NCBI RefSeq assembly: GCF_022436485.1
Contig: NZ_JAKUDO010000001.1
Location: forward strand, 2,542,001 to 2,606,000
Direction of reading: 5' to 3'
Length of the DNA stretch: 64,000 nucleotides
Source of the DNA: Agrococcus sp. ARC_14
GTDB lineage: Bacteria > Actinomycetota > Actinomycetes > Actinomycetales > Microbacteriaceae
In this document: piece by piece, positions 43,216 to 51,732 of the stretch
Position numbering within the stretch: position 1 is the first letter of the stretch
Layout of the letters: the number at the start of each line of letters is the position of its first letter
Notes under the pieces: generated by a model
What the model was told of the DNA's origin: nothing
The model's input: only the letters and a program-made list of their open reading frames with translations
Databases searched by the model: none
Position numbers and translations under genes: made by a program

Positions 43216-44229
43216 TCAGGCTCGCGCGGAGTCCCGCTCGAGCCACTTCTCAGCCCGGTGCTCGGCGATCACGCGGCGGGCGGTGCCGGTCTTGGAGCGC
43301 AGCACGAGCGACTCGGTGCGGATGAGCGGCCCCTTGCGGCGCACGCCGTCCAGCAGCTGCCCGTCGGTGACGCCGGTGGCGACGAAGTAGGTGTTGTCGC
43401 TCGAGACCAGGTCGTTGAGCGCCAGCACGCGCGTGAGGTCGTGGCCGGCGGCGATGACCTTGCGGTGCTCCTCGTCGCTCTGCGGCGACAGGCGCCCCTC
43501 CATGAACCCGCCGAGGGCCTTGATCGCGCACGCGGTGATGACGCCCTCCGGCGTGCCGCCGGCGCCCGCGCACATGTCGATGCGGCTCTCCCAGCGCGCG
43601 GCGTTGATGCCGCCGGCGACGTCGCCGTCGCGCATCAGGCGCGTGCCTGCGCCCGCCGAGCGGATCTCGTCGATGAGCTCCGCGTGGCGCGGGCGGTCGA
43701 GCACGGCGACGACGATGTCCTCGACGTCCTTGCCCGTCGCGCGCGCGAGCTCGCGGATGTTGTCGCCCATCGACTGCTCGAGCGAGATGATGCCGTGCGC
43801 CTCGGGACCGGCGACGAGCTTGTCCATGTAGAAGGCGTCGACCGGGTCGTACATCGTGCCGCGATCGGCGACGGCGATGACGCTCAGCGCGTTCTGCCTG
43901 CCCGCGGCCGTGAGCGAGGTGCCGTCGATCGGGTCGACCGCGATGTCGGCGGACGGGCCGCGGCCGTTGCCGACGTGCTCGCCGTTGAAGAGCATCGGCG
44001 CCTCGTCCTTCTCGCCCTCGCCGATGACGATGACGCCGTCGAAGGCGACCGTGGCGAGGAAGGTGCGCATCGCGTCGACCGCAGCGCCGTCAGCGGCGTT
44101 CTTGTCGCCGCGGCCGATGTAGGGCACCGCGCGGATCGCCGCAGCCTCGGTTGCGCGCACCAGCTCCATGGCGAGGTTGCGGTCGGGGTTGTCGAAGACC
44201 GGGGCCTTCTGCGAGTCGCTCTGCGGCAC
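43216..44229 (-). CDS. glpX: Fructose-1,6-bisphosphatase, class II
   Basis: A 337-residue GlpX-type phosphatase for gluconeogenesis. Metal and substrate motifs are GRGDKNAADGAAVDAMR, IVIGEGEKDEAPML, and AVDPIDGTSLTAAG, followed by GDVAGGINAA and GAGGTPEGVITA. GTG 44229 has GGAGG 7 nt upstream. In many Microbacteriaceae glpX lies near xseB; here it is 20 kb away. A TAGGCT at 44263-44268 is the likely -10. Confidence 0.94.
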   Translation of the reverse strand: MPQSDSQKAPVFDNPDRNLAMELVRATEAAAIRAVPYIGRGDKNAADGAAVDAMRTFLATVAFDGVIVIGEGEKDEAPMLFNGEHVGNGRGPSADIAVDPIDGTSLTAAGRQNALSVIAVADRGTMYDPVDAFYMDKLVAGPEAHGIISLEQSMGDNIRELARATGKDVEDIVVAVLDRPRHAELIDEIRSAGAGTRLMRDGDVAGGINAARWESRIDMCAGAGGTPEGVITACAIKALGGFMEGRLSPQSDEEHRKVIAAGHDLTRVLALNDLVSSDNTYFVATGVTDGQLLDGVRRKGPLIRTESLVLRSKTGTARRVIAEHRAEKWLERDSARA

Positions 44230-44262
44230 GGGGTGTCCTCCATCGGATCAGGGGTTGCTCCG

Positions 44263-44268
44263 AGCCTA
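44263..44268 (-). promoter_or_regulatory. -10 element of glpX
   Basis: TAGGCT on the minus strand, 33 nt before the GTG. This gene has a ribosome-binding site, unlike the leaderless genes. Confidence 0.4.
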
Positions 44269-44337
44269 GTGAGCGGATGCATTCGGCTCGGCGCGGTGTC
44301 GGGTGAAAGTCCCGCGGTTCCTTCGCGGGCGATAGTC

Positions 44338-44385
44338 GGGGTCGCGGTCCGCGCGACGCGCGACTACTCGACCTCGTGACCTGCG
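44338..44385. repeat. Palindromic repeat between the DhaL-like gene and glpX
   Basis: TCGGGGTCGCGGTCCGCG, then CGCGCGACTACTCGACC. It has the CTACTCGACC end of the repeat family arrayed at 26.0-26.5 kb and reaches to 2 nt from the DhaL-like stop. Confidence 0.5.
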
Positions 44386-44386
44386 G

Positions 44387-44992
44387 TCACAGCTCGGCGA
44401 TGACGTCGGCGATCGCGGCCAGGATGACGGCCGACGAGGTGGCGCCCGGATCGGGGTAGCCGAGGTCGGGCGTGGAGGCGTCGAAGCGATCCTCGAAGGC
44501 TGCCGTCTCGACCGCCGCCTCCTCTGCGACGCCTGCCGCGTGGGCTGCGGCGTCCGCGCCGGCCTCCCCGCGCTCGAGGTGCACGTGGGCGTCGCCGAGC
44601 GCCGGTGCGAGCGTGTCGACGATCGACTTGTCGCCGATGTGGGCGTCGGTCGAGGACTCGAGGGCATGCAGCGCGGCGTCGACGAGCGCGATCGGGCCCC
44701 GATCGAGCGCAGCCGCGGCTGCCGTGCCCATCGCGCCCCAGAGCGAGTTGGCGCCTCCCTCCTGGGCGGCCCACGCCTCGGCGGCGGCCGCGAGAGCGGT
44801 CCCGTCTGGTGCGGTGGCTGCGGCGGCCTGGGCGGCGGTCGCGCCGGCGAGGATGTTCGTGCCGTGGTTGCCGTCGTCGGCGACGGCGTCGAGCTCGTCG
44901 AGCTCTTGCTGAGCCTCTGCGAGCGCGGCGACGATGCGCTCGAGCGCGGTGCGGACGATCGCGTCGTGCTGCTGCCCGTCGTGCGTCTGCAT
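44387..44992 (-). CDS. DhaL-like kinase-domain protein, orphan
   Basis: A 201-residue protein of the DhaL (dihydroxyacetone kinase nucleotide-binding) fold. The first metal/nucleotide motif reads VADDGNHGTN instead of the usual GDGDHG, so the second Asp is Asn. Later motifs are kept: HIGDKSIVDTL and YPDPGATSSAVIL. GGGAGG lies 6 nt before ATG 44992. No DhaK subunit is adjacent; the nearest is the DhaKL fusion at 54.7 kb. It could be a kinase with altered metal binding, a regulatory subunit, or inactive. A terminator separates it from tctA. Confidence 0.75.
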   Translation of the reverse strand: MQTHDGQQHDAIVRTALERIVAALAEAQQELDELDAVADDGNHGTNILAGATAAQAAAATAPDGTALAAAAEAWAAQEGGANSLWGAMGTAAAAALDRGPIALVDAALHALESSTDAHIGDKSIVDTLAPALGDAHVHLERGEAGADAAAHAAGVAEEAAVETAAFEDRFDASTPDLGYPDPGATSSAVILAAIADVIAEL

Positions 44993-45085
44993 GTCGTGCC
45001 TCCCTGGCACCCGGTGTCCCGGGCACGTGCCAGAAGCCTAGACCGCGCGGCCGAACGGCAGGCGAATCGCGCGCGAACAGAGGAA

Positions 45086-45123
45086 CAGGCCGGATCGGGT
45101 GTCGCGGTTCCCGATCCGGCCTG
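45086..45123 (-). terminator. Perfect 14-bp hairpin after tctA
   Basis: CAGGCCGGATCGGG (45086-45099) and CCCGATCCGGCCTG (45110-45123) around a 10-nt loop, 35 nt past the tctA stop. A second, smaller TGCACC/GGTGCA hairpin lies just before it. Confidence 0.75.
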
Positions 45124-45157
45124 CAGGTGCACCCGGAGGTGCACGTCTCTCGCGGAG

Positions 45158-46687
45158 TCAGACGCCGGTGTGCTCCTTCGCCGCACGCTCCTTGCGCTCG
45201 GCGAGCCTGGCGGTGATCACCCGGCGCAGCGGCCCGATGACCTTCGGCAGCACGATCATCGCCACCACCAGCACCAGCACGCCGACGGCGATCGGGCTCG
45301 CGAACACGACACCCAGGTCGCCCTGCCCGATGGCGCTCGTCTGCACGAGCGCCTTCTCGAACAGCGGCCCCAGCACGAGGCCCAGCACGAACGGGGCCAT
45401 CGGCAGGTCGAGCTCCTTCATGAGGTAGCCGAGCACGCCGAAGACGAGCACGAGCCACACGCTGAACATGTTGTTGCTCACCGCGTAGGCACCGATGAGC
45501 GACGTCAGCAGGATGATCGGGTACAGGTAGCCGTACGGGATGCGGAGCATCTGCGCGAACACCGGGGCGAGCGGCAGGTTCAGCACCAGCAGCAGCACGT
45601 TGCCGATGAAGAACGACACCAGCAGGCCCCAGACGAGCTCTGGCTGCTGCTCGAACAGCAGCGGCCCGGGCTGCAGGCCGAAGATCGTGAACGCGCCGAG
45701 CAGCACGGCCGTGGTCGCACCACCGGGGATGCCGAGGGCGAGCGTCGGCACGAAGTTGGCGTTCGCGGCGGCGTTGTTCGCGCTCTCAGGGCTCGCGACG
45801 CCCTCGATGGCGCCCTTGCCGAAGTTGGCCTTGTTCTTGCTGACGCGGCGCTCGATGCCGTACGACATGAAGGATGCGAGGGTCGAGCCGGCGCCCGGCA
45901 GCACGCCGAGCGCGAAGCCGATGCCGGAGCCGCGCAGGATCGCGGGCATCGAGTCGGTGATGTCCTTGCGCTTGATCACCATGTCCTTGAAGCGCGCCTT
46001 GATCGGCTTCGCCGCCCCGACCCGGATCTGGTAGAACACCTCGCCGAGCGCGAAGACGCCGATCATGACCTCGACGAACGGGATGCCCGAGAGCAGGTTG
46101 ATGTTGCCGAAGGTGAAGCGCTCCTCACCCGTGCCGGGGGCGATGCCGACGGTCGCGACGAGCAGGCCCGCGACCGCCATCATGGCGCCGCGGATGAAGG
46201 CGCCGCCCTGGAAGGTGACGACGATCACGAGGCCGAGGATCATGACCGCGAACATCTCCACCGGCCCGAACTCGAGCGCGATCTCGGCGAGCGGCGGCGC
46301 GATCGCGATGAGCAGCGCGAGCGAGATGATCGCGGCGATGAACGAGCCGATCGCGCTGATCGCCAGCGCGGCGCCCGCCCTGCCGCGCTTCGCCATCTGG
46401 TAGCCGTCGATCGTCGTGACGACGCTCGCCGCCTCGCCGGGCGTCGAGATGAGCACCGAGGTGATGGTGCCGCCGTACTGCGCGCCGTAGTAGATGCCGG
46501 CGAGCATGATGAGTGCCGTGACGGGCTCGAGCGCGAAGGTGATCGGCAGCAGGATGGCGACGCCCGTGGTGGAGCCGAGGCCCGGCAGCAGGCCGATGAC
46601 GGTGCCGAGGAAGACGCCGACGAAGCACCAGATCACGTTCTCGAGCGTCAGCGCTGTCTGGAAGCCGAGCAGCAGGTTCTCGAGCAT
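45158..46687 (-). CDS. tctA: Tripartite tricarboxylate transporter, large permease TctA
   Basis: A 509-residue permease with about 12 membrane helices. The two family repeats GLLPGLGSTTGVAILLPITFALEP and GVLPGAGSTLASFMSYGIERR are clear, as is GIPGGATTAVLLGAF. ATG 46687 overlaps the tctB stop by one base. With TctB and the binding protein TctC it forms a sodium- or proton-driven carboxylate importer. Neighbouring genes suggest a sugar acid rather than citrate. Confidence 0.92.
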   Translation of the reverse strand: MLENLLLGFQTALTLENVIWCFVGVFLGTVIGLLPGLGSTTGVAILLPITFALEPVTALIMLAGIYYGAQYGGTITSVLISTPGEAASVVTTIDGYQMAKRGRAGAALAISAIGSFIAAIISLALLIAIAPPLAEIALEFGPVEMFAVMILGLVIVVTFQGGAFIRGAMMAVAGLLVATVGIAPGTGEERFTFGNINLLSGIPFVEVMIGVFALGEVFYQIRVGAAKPIKARFKDMVIKRKDITDSMPAILRGSGIGFALGVLPGAGSTLASFMSYGIERRVSKNKANFGKGAIEGVASPESANNAAANANFVPTLALGIPGGATTAVLLGAFTIFGLQPGPLLFEQQPELVWGLLVSFFIGNVLLLVLNLPLAPVFAQMLRIPYGYLYPIILLTSLIGAYAVSNNMFSVWLVLVFGVLGYLMKELDLPMAPFVLGLVLGPLFEKALVQTSAIGQGDLGVVFASPIAVGVLVLVVAMIVLPKVIGPLRRVITARLAERKERAAKEHTGV

Positions 46688-47238
46688 CAGATGAGTCCGA
46701 TCATGCCGGTCGGCATCGGCACGCGCAGCAGCACGCCGAAGACGAGGTGGAAGACGCCGACCACGACGACCGTGATGATCACGGAGGAGAGGATGGGTCG
46801 GCGCTCGACGACGATCGCCACGGCGAGCATGAGCACGCCGAGCGAGAGGAGCAGCCCGAGCACGGGCACGAGCAGCAGCGCGCCGAGCAGCATGGCGGCG
46901 ACGATCGCGAGCATGCGGTTGCGCTGGCGCTGCGAGCGGCCCAGCGCGTCGATGTCGGGCGACTCCTCGACGTGGTCGATGGCGGCCGCGTCGACCTCTG
47001 CGGCGAGCGAGCCTGGCTCGTCGGCCGGGCGCCGCTCGCGCTGCAGCAGCGCGATGACGGCGTCGGCGCCGGCGAGCAGCGCCATGATCACGCCGAGGGC
47101 GACGGGCAGGAAGCCCGCGCCGACCTGGCCGTTGTCCTGGGTGACGCCGTAGCCCCATCCGATGATGGCGGCGCCAAGGCCCAGGAGGGCCAGGGCCGCG
47201 CTGAACGCGACCCTGGCGATCCGGGGGGTGAGGGTCAC
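46687..47238 (-). CDS. tctB: Tripartite tricarboxylate transporter, small permease TctB
   Basis: A 183-residue protein with four membrane helices and an acidic loop between helices 2 and 3 (RPADEPGSLAAEVDAAAIDHVEE region). GWGYGVTQDNGQVGAGFLP is the TctB-type first loop. GTG 47238 overlaps the tctC stop by four bases. Confidence 0.86.
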   Translation of the reverse strand: MTLTPRIARVAFSAALALLGLGAAIIGWGYGVTQDNGQVGAGFLPVALGVIMALLAGADAVIALLQRERRPADEPGSLAAEVDAAAIDHVEESPDIDALGRSQRQRNRMLAIVAAMLLGALLLVPVLGLLLSLGVLMLAVAIVVERRPILSSVIITVVVVGVFHLVFGVLLRVPMPTGMIGLI

Positions 47239-48197
47239 GGCGCGAGCGCCGCTTCGAGGTCGGCCGAGTTCTGCGCGAGGTACTCGACGAACTCGTCGCC
47301 GTAGACCGCGTTCGGCTGCATGAGGTTGTCCTCGATGTACTGCGTGTACGCATCGGAGGCGACGTAGGCCTCGGCGGCGTCGATCCAGTACTGGCGAGCC
47401 TCCTCGGTGATGCCGCCCGGTGCGATGAAGCCGCGCCACTGGGCGAACGACACGTCGATGCCCTCCTCGATGGCGGTGGGCACGTCGGCGATCTGCTCGT
47501 ACTCGTAGCGCTCCTCCGAGAGCGAGCAGAGCGCGCGCAGGTCACCGGACTCGAGCTGGCCGAGCACCTCGCCCGGGTTGAGCGAGCCGACCTCGACCGT
47601 GCCGCCGAGCAGGCCCGCGATGACCTCGCTGCCGCTCTCGAACGGCACGCGGTCGAACTCGACGCCCTGGTCCTGCTCGATGAGGGTGAAGACGATCTCG
47701 TCGAGGCTGATCGCGCCCGAGACGGCGACGACGACACCCTCGCCGCCCGCCGCATCCACGACGTCGGTGCAGGTCTGGAACGGGCTGTCGGCCGGGACGA
47801 CGACGAGCGTGTAGTCGTCGCCGAGCTTCATGATCGGCGTGAACGACGTGTAGTCGTAGTCGACCTCGGTCGTGATCGGCAGCGACAGCAGCGTCGTCTC
47901 CGCGGCGAGCAGCTGGCTGGCGTTGCCCTCCTGCGCGAACAGGTGCGAGTAGCCGACGGCGCCGGAGCCACCCTCGCGGTTCTCGACCGTGATGGTGGTG
48001 CCGGTGGCGGCCTCGAGACCGCTCGCGATGGCGCGGCCGGATGCGTCGGAGCCGCCGCCCGCAGAGAACGGCACGGTCATGCGGACGTCGGAGGGCTCGA
48101 AGGGGCCCTCCTGGCCGGCCGGCGCCGCGCTGGAGCAGCCCGCGAGGGCCGCGATGGCGACGGCACCGATGGCCGCCGTGGTGATGCGTGACTTCAT
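47235..48197 (-). CDS. tctC: Tripartite tricarboxylate transporter, binding lipoprotein TctC
   Basis: A 320-residue binding protein. The signal peptide ends AIAALAGCSSAAP. The mature part has the Bug-family pattern: VRMTVPFSAGGGSDASGRAIA, VENREGGSGAVGYSHLF, and MKLGDDYTLVVVPADSP. AAGGATCC lies upstream of ATG 48197. A 15-bp tandem repeat separates it from the PdxA-like gene. Confidence 0.9.
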   Translation of the reverse strand: MKSRITTAAIGAVAIAALAGCSSAAPAGQEGPFEPSDVRMTVPFSAGGGSDASGRAIASGLEAATGTTITVENREGGSGAVGYSHLFAQEGNASQLLAAETTLLSLPITTEVDYDYTSFTPIMKLGDDYTLVVVPADSPFQTCTDVVDAAGGEGVVVAVSGAISLDEIVFTLIEQDQGVEFDRVPFESGSEVIAGLLGGTVEVGSLNPGEVLGQLESGDLRALCSLSEERYEYEQIADVPTAIEEGIDVSFAQWRGFIAPGGITEEARQYWIDAAEAYVASDAYTQYIEDNLMQPNAVYGDEFVEYLAQNSADLEAALAP

Positions 48198-48213
48198 TGT
48201 CGGATCCTTGCTT

Positions 48214-48258
48214 TCGGTGATGAGGCTGTCGGTGATGAGGCTGTCGGTGGTGAGGATG
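48214..48258. repeat. 15-bp tandem repeat upstream of tctC
   Basis: Three units of TCGGTGATGAGGCTG (48214, 48229, 48244); the third is degenerate. It fills most of the 68-nt pdxA-tctC gap and could alter translation or spacing. Confidence 0.65.
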
Positions 48259-48265
48259 GAGGTGG

Positions 48266-49288
48266 TCAGTCGGCCGCGCGCGCCTCGCGCGCCTGCGCGC
48301 CGACGCCGACGGCGGTGGCGAAGGCGTGCTCGTAGGCGCCGGTGTTGGCGATGCGCTTGCCGACCACGTCGAAGGCGGTGCCGTGGGCCGGGGTGCAGAC
48401 GGCGACGCTCAGGCCGCCGGCCATCGTGACGCCGCGGTCGAAGCCGAGGAGCTTCACGGCGATCTGGCCCTGGTCGTGGTACATCGTCAGCACGCCGTCG
48501 AAGGCGCCGTCGCGGGCCTTGAGGAAGATCGTGTCGCTCGGGAACGGGCCGGCGGCGTCGACGCCGCGGCGCTGGAGCTCCTCGATGGCAGGCGCGATGA
48601 TGTCGATCTCCTCGCGGCCGAACTTCCCCGACTCCCCCGCGTGCGGGTTGAGGGCGCAGACGCCGATGCGCGGCTGCTCGATGCCGCGCGCCTGCAGCAC
48701 GGCCTTGAGCAGCTCGCCGCGCTCGACCACCAGGTCGTGGTCGATGAGGCTCGCGACCTGGGCGATCGAGCAGTGGCTCGTGACGCGCGCGGTGACGAGC
48801 TCGGGCAGGATGTTGAGCTCGGTGGCGCTCGTGCCGTCGGCGAGCACGGTCTCGAACCACGACATCTCGTCGTTCTCGGCCATGCCGGCCAGGTGCAGCG
48901 ACGACTTGTTGAGCGGCGCGAAGACGATCGCGTCGACCTCGCCGGCCTTCGACAGCTCGAGCGCGCGGCGCAGGCTCGCCATCGCCCACAGCCCGCCCTC
49001 TCGGGTGGCCTGCTGGCGCACGAAGCCCCCTTCGGGGCGCTCGCCGTCGTTCTCGACGAGCTGCGGCACGCCGGTGCCCGCCTCGCGCGTCCAGGCGAAC
49101 TCGACGCCGGCATCCGCCATGGCGTCGACGAGCTCCTGCTCGTCGCCGATGATGAGGATCTCAGCGGCAGCGGTGGTCGCCGGGTCGGCGAGCTGGCGCG
49201 CGACGAGCTCGGGGCCGACGCCGGCAGGGTCGCCCAGGGTGAGCGCGATGCGCGGCCGGGCTGTGGTGGTCGCGGGTGCGGTGGTCAT
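48266..49288 (-). CDS. PdxA-like 4-phosphohydroxyacid dehydrogenase
   Basis: A 340-residue PdxA-family NAD-dependent beta-decarboxylating dehydrogenase. IALTLGDPAGVGPELVARQL is diagnostic; VTSHCSIAQV and MYHDQGQIAVKLLGFDRGV carry the metal-binding histidines, and CALNPHAGESGKFG is conserved. Beside sugar-acid transport genes it is more likely a PdxA2-type enzyme (4-phospho-D-erythronate or -threonate dehydrogenase giving dihydroxyacetone phosphate) than the vitamin B6 enzyme. The usual DUF1537 kinase partner is not in the window. Confidence 0.85.
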   Translation of the reverse strand: MTTAPATTTARPRIALTLGDPAGVGPELVARQLADPATTAAAEILIIGDEQELVDAMADAGVEFAWTREAGTGVPQLVENDGERPEGGFVRQQATREGGLWAMASLRRALELSKAGEVDAIVFAPLNKSSLHLAGMAENDEMSWFETVLADGTSATELNILPELVTARVTSHCSIAQVASLIDHDLVVERGELLKAVLQARGIEQPRIGVCALNPHAGESGKFGREEIDIIAPAIEELQRRGVDAAGPFPSDTIFLKARDGAFDGVLTMYHDQGQIAVKLLGFDRGVTMAGGLSVAVCTPAHGTAFDVVGKRIANTGAYEHAFATAVGVGAQAREARAAD

Positions 49289-49307
49289 GGTGTCGGTTCC
49301 CTTCGAC

Positions 49308-50264
49308 TCAGTCGATGACTGCCGTGGCAGCGGTGCGCTCGTCAGCCGCGAGCAGGTCGCGGATGTAGCGCTGGTTGGTGGAGCACATGCCGAGGCTGTC
49401 GCCGCCGTAGTGCTCGGTGAGGATGATCCCGTCGAAGCCGAGCTCGACGGCGTCGCGCAGCACCTGCCGGTAGTTGATGAGGCCCGCCTCCATGGTCGAC
49501 GGGGTGCTCGTCGCCCAGCTGCCGTCGGCCGCCTCGTCGCGCGCGTAGTTCTTGACGTGCCAGTAGTTCGCGTGCGGCAGCGTCTTGGCGAAGAGCTCGC
49601 GCCAGTCCTCGACCGGACGATGCAGGCGGATGAGGTTGCCGACGTCGGGATTGAGGCCGACGGCGTCGACGCCGATCTCCTCGACCAGGCGCACCGCCGA
49701 GTCGGCGGTGCCGAGCAGGGTGTCCTCATAGAGCTCGAGCGACATCCGCATGCCGACCTGCTGCGCGTGCGTGCCGAGCTCGCGCAGGCGGGTGACGGCC
49801 GCATCCCAGGTCTCGCGGTCATCCGGATCCTTGGCGCCCTCCGCCGTCCAGAACCACAGCGCGCGGCGCTGCGCCTCGCTGAACGGCTGGTGGAGGCCGG
49901 TCGAGAAGACGCTCATGCCCATCTCTGCGGCCGCGTCGATCGTGCGGTGCGCGTAGTCGAGGTTGCGCTCCCAGTTGACCGGGTCGATGACGCTCTGGCG
50001 CTGCACGTGCACCGAGGGGATGGCGAGGCCGCGGGCGGCGGCGATGGCGACGAGCTCTGCACGAGCGGATGCGTCGAGGTCGGCGGGGCGGATGTGGCTG
50101 TCGGCGAGCTCCGCGAGCGAGAAGTCGACGGCGGCGACCTGCGCCAGCGCTGCGTCCCACGCGATGGGGCCTGCATCGTGCAGGCTGGTGCCGTCCGGCA
50201 GCACGCTGGGCACGCCGTGCAGGCAGGCCGCGATCGGCCACTCGGCTGCGGGGTACGCACGCAT
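49308..50264 (-). CDS. Sugar phosphate isomerase/epimerase-like TIM barrel protein
   Basis: A 318-residue xylose-isomerase-like TIM barrel (AP_endonuc_2 fold). Candidate metal ligands are Glu in RMSLELYEDT, Asp/His in GLNPDVGNLIRLH, His in WHVKNYARD, and Glu in IILTEHYGGDS. ATG 50264 with GGAG 5 nt before it is preferred over GTG 50270. It leads the isomerase-pdxA-tctCBA operon. Possible roles: 3-epimerase, hydroxypyruvate isomerase or ketose isomerase for the imported sugar acid. Confidence 0.8.
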   Translation of the reverse strand: MRAYPAAEWPIAACLHGVPSVLPDGTSLHDAGPIAWDAALAQVAAVDFSLAELADSHIRPADLDASARAELVAIAAARGLAIPSVHVQRQSVIDPVNWERNLDYAHRTIDAAAEMGMSVFSTGLHQPFSEAQRRALWFWTAEGAKDPDDRETWDAAVTRLRELGTHAQQVGMRMSLELYEDTLLGTADSAVRLVEEIGVDAVGLNPDVGNLIRLHRPVEDWRELFAKTLPHANYWHVKNYARDEAADGSWATSTPSTMEAGLINYRQVLRDAVELGFDGIILTEHYGGDSLGMCSTNQRYIRDLLAADERTAATAVID

Positions 50265-50317
50265 GTCCACTCCATCGTGTCGGGGGTCCGTCGCTTGACT
50301 TTCGAACCCGTCGAGAG

Positions 50318-50332
50318 AATCCTATAGGAAAT
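50318..50332. promoter_or_regulatory. TCCTATAGGA operator, site 1
   Basis: AATCCTATAGGAAAT with a perfect 10-bp palindrome core, in the divergent gap between the isomerase and MFS genes. The same core lies at 56448-56457, before the DhaKL gene. It is the expected kind of site for the GntR/FCD protein at 52726-53436. A TTGACT at 50295-50300 could be a -35 for the MFS gene. Confidence 0.65.
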
Positions 50333-50379
50333 ATCCCATCAGAGCGCAAGTCACGCTCTGTGCTGACGAAGGAGTCGCC

Positions 50380-51732
50380 ATGGCACCGTCGAACGGCCAG
50401 CAGGCCGCCGCCACCACCACCGCCGCCGCGCAGGCGAAGTCGGCAGGACGCCGCACCTGGGTGCGATGGCAGATCTTCGGCATCCTCTGGATCCTGGTGC
50501 TGCTCAACTTCATCGACCGCGCCACGCTGTCGATCGCGATGCCGATGATCTCCGAGGAGTTCGACCTCACGCCAGAGCTCAAGGGCGTCATCCTCGGCTC
50601 CTTCTTCTGGACCTACCTGCTCTTCCAGATCCCCGGCGGCTGGCTGCTCGACCGCTTCGGCCCGCGCCACGTCGTCGGCAGCGCCGGCGCCATCTGGGGC
50701 GTCTTCCAGCTGCTCGGCGGCCTCGTGCCCGGCGCCGGCATGCTCACCGTGACGCGATTGGGCCTCGGCGCGACCGAAGCGCCCGTCTTCCCCGCCGGCG
50801 CGAAGCTCAACGCCAACTGGCTGCCCCGCAAGGAGCGCGCCCGCGGCGCCACCTTCATCGATGCCGCTGGCCCCTTCGGCTCCGCCGTCGGCGGCCTGCT
50901 CGTCACCGCGCTCATCGTCATGACAGGCGGCTGGCGCTGGGCGTTCATCATCACGGGCGCCGTCACGATCGTGGTCGCCGTCCTCTACTGGATGTACCTG
51001 CGCGACGAGCCCGGCAAGCACCCGCGCGTCAACAAGGCAGAGCTCGACCACATCACCACGAGCGACGACCGCGCCCCCGAGGCCCGCCCCGAGACCGGGC
51101 CGCTCCCCCGCGCCGTCGACTACCTGCGCTCGCGATCCTTCTGGGGCATGATGTTCGGCCGCCTCGGCTGGGCGACCATCTGGTGGGGCATCATCTCCTG
51201 GACGCCGTCCTACCTCGATGAGGCGCTCGGCTTCGACCTCGCCGCGCTCGGCTGGGGCACCTTCCTGGTCTACGGAGCCGGCGTCGTCGGCCAGCTCGTC
51301 GCCGGCTTCTGGTCCGACCGCTGGCGCTCCACGAACCCGCGCCACAGCGTCGTGATGCGCACGATCCTGGCTGTCTCCGGCGTCGGCACGGCCGTGGCGA
51401 TCTTCCTCATCCCGCCGGTCACCGACGGCGCCATCGCCCTGACGCTGCTCTCGATCGCGGTGTTCTTCATCAACTTCGGTGGCCTCTACTGGTCGATCCC
51501 CGCCCTGCTCGCCCCCAAGGAGCAGGTGGGCATGGTCGGCGGCGTGATGAACGTGGCCTCCTCCGGCGGCGGCGCGATCGCGCCGATCGCGATGGGCTTC
51601 GCCATCGGCGCCTCGGGCGGTGCCTACGGCGGCGCCTTCACCTTCCTCGGCGTCTGCGCGGTCGTCTACCTGGTGGGCTCGCTCATCATCGACTTCGAGC
51701 GCCCGCTCGCCCGCCGCAAGGCATCGGCGTGA
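50380..51732 (+). CDS. MFS transporter, anion:cation symporter type
   Basis: A 450-residue major facilitator of the ACS group (galactonate/glucarate/phthalate transporters). WILVLLNFIDRATLSIAMPMI is the typical first helix, then FFWTYLLFQIPGGWLLDRFGPR and RLGLGATEAPVFPAGAKLNANW. Twelve helices are predicted. It starts the plus-strand operon with an amidohydrolase. Likely substrate: a hydroxy-acid or its lactone. Confidence 0.88.
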   Translation: MAPSNGQQAAATTTAAAQAKSAGRRTWVRWQIFGILWILVLLNFIDRATLSIAMPMISEEFDLTPELKGVILGSFFWTYLLFQIPGGWLLDRFGPRHVVGSAGAIWGVFQLLGGLVPGAGMLTVTRLGLGATEAPVFPAGAKLNANWLPRKERARGATFIDAAGPFGSAVGGLLVTALIVMTGGWRWAFIITGAVTIVVAVLYWMYLRDEPGKHPRVNKAELDHITTSDDRAPEARPETGPLPRAVDYLRSRSFWGMMFGRLGWATIWWGIISWTPSYLDEALGFDLAALGWGTFLVYGAGVVGQLVAGFWSDRWRSTNPRHSVVMRTILAVSGVGTAVAIFLIPPVTDGAIALTLLSIAVFFINFGGLYWSIPALLAPKEQVGMVGGVMNVASSGGGAIAPIAMGFAIGASGGAYGGAFTFLGVCAVVYLVGSLIIDFERPLARRKASA

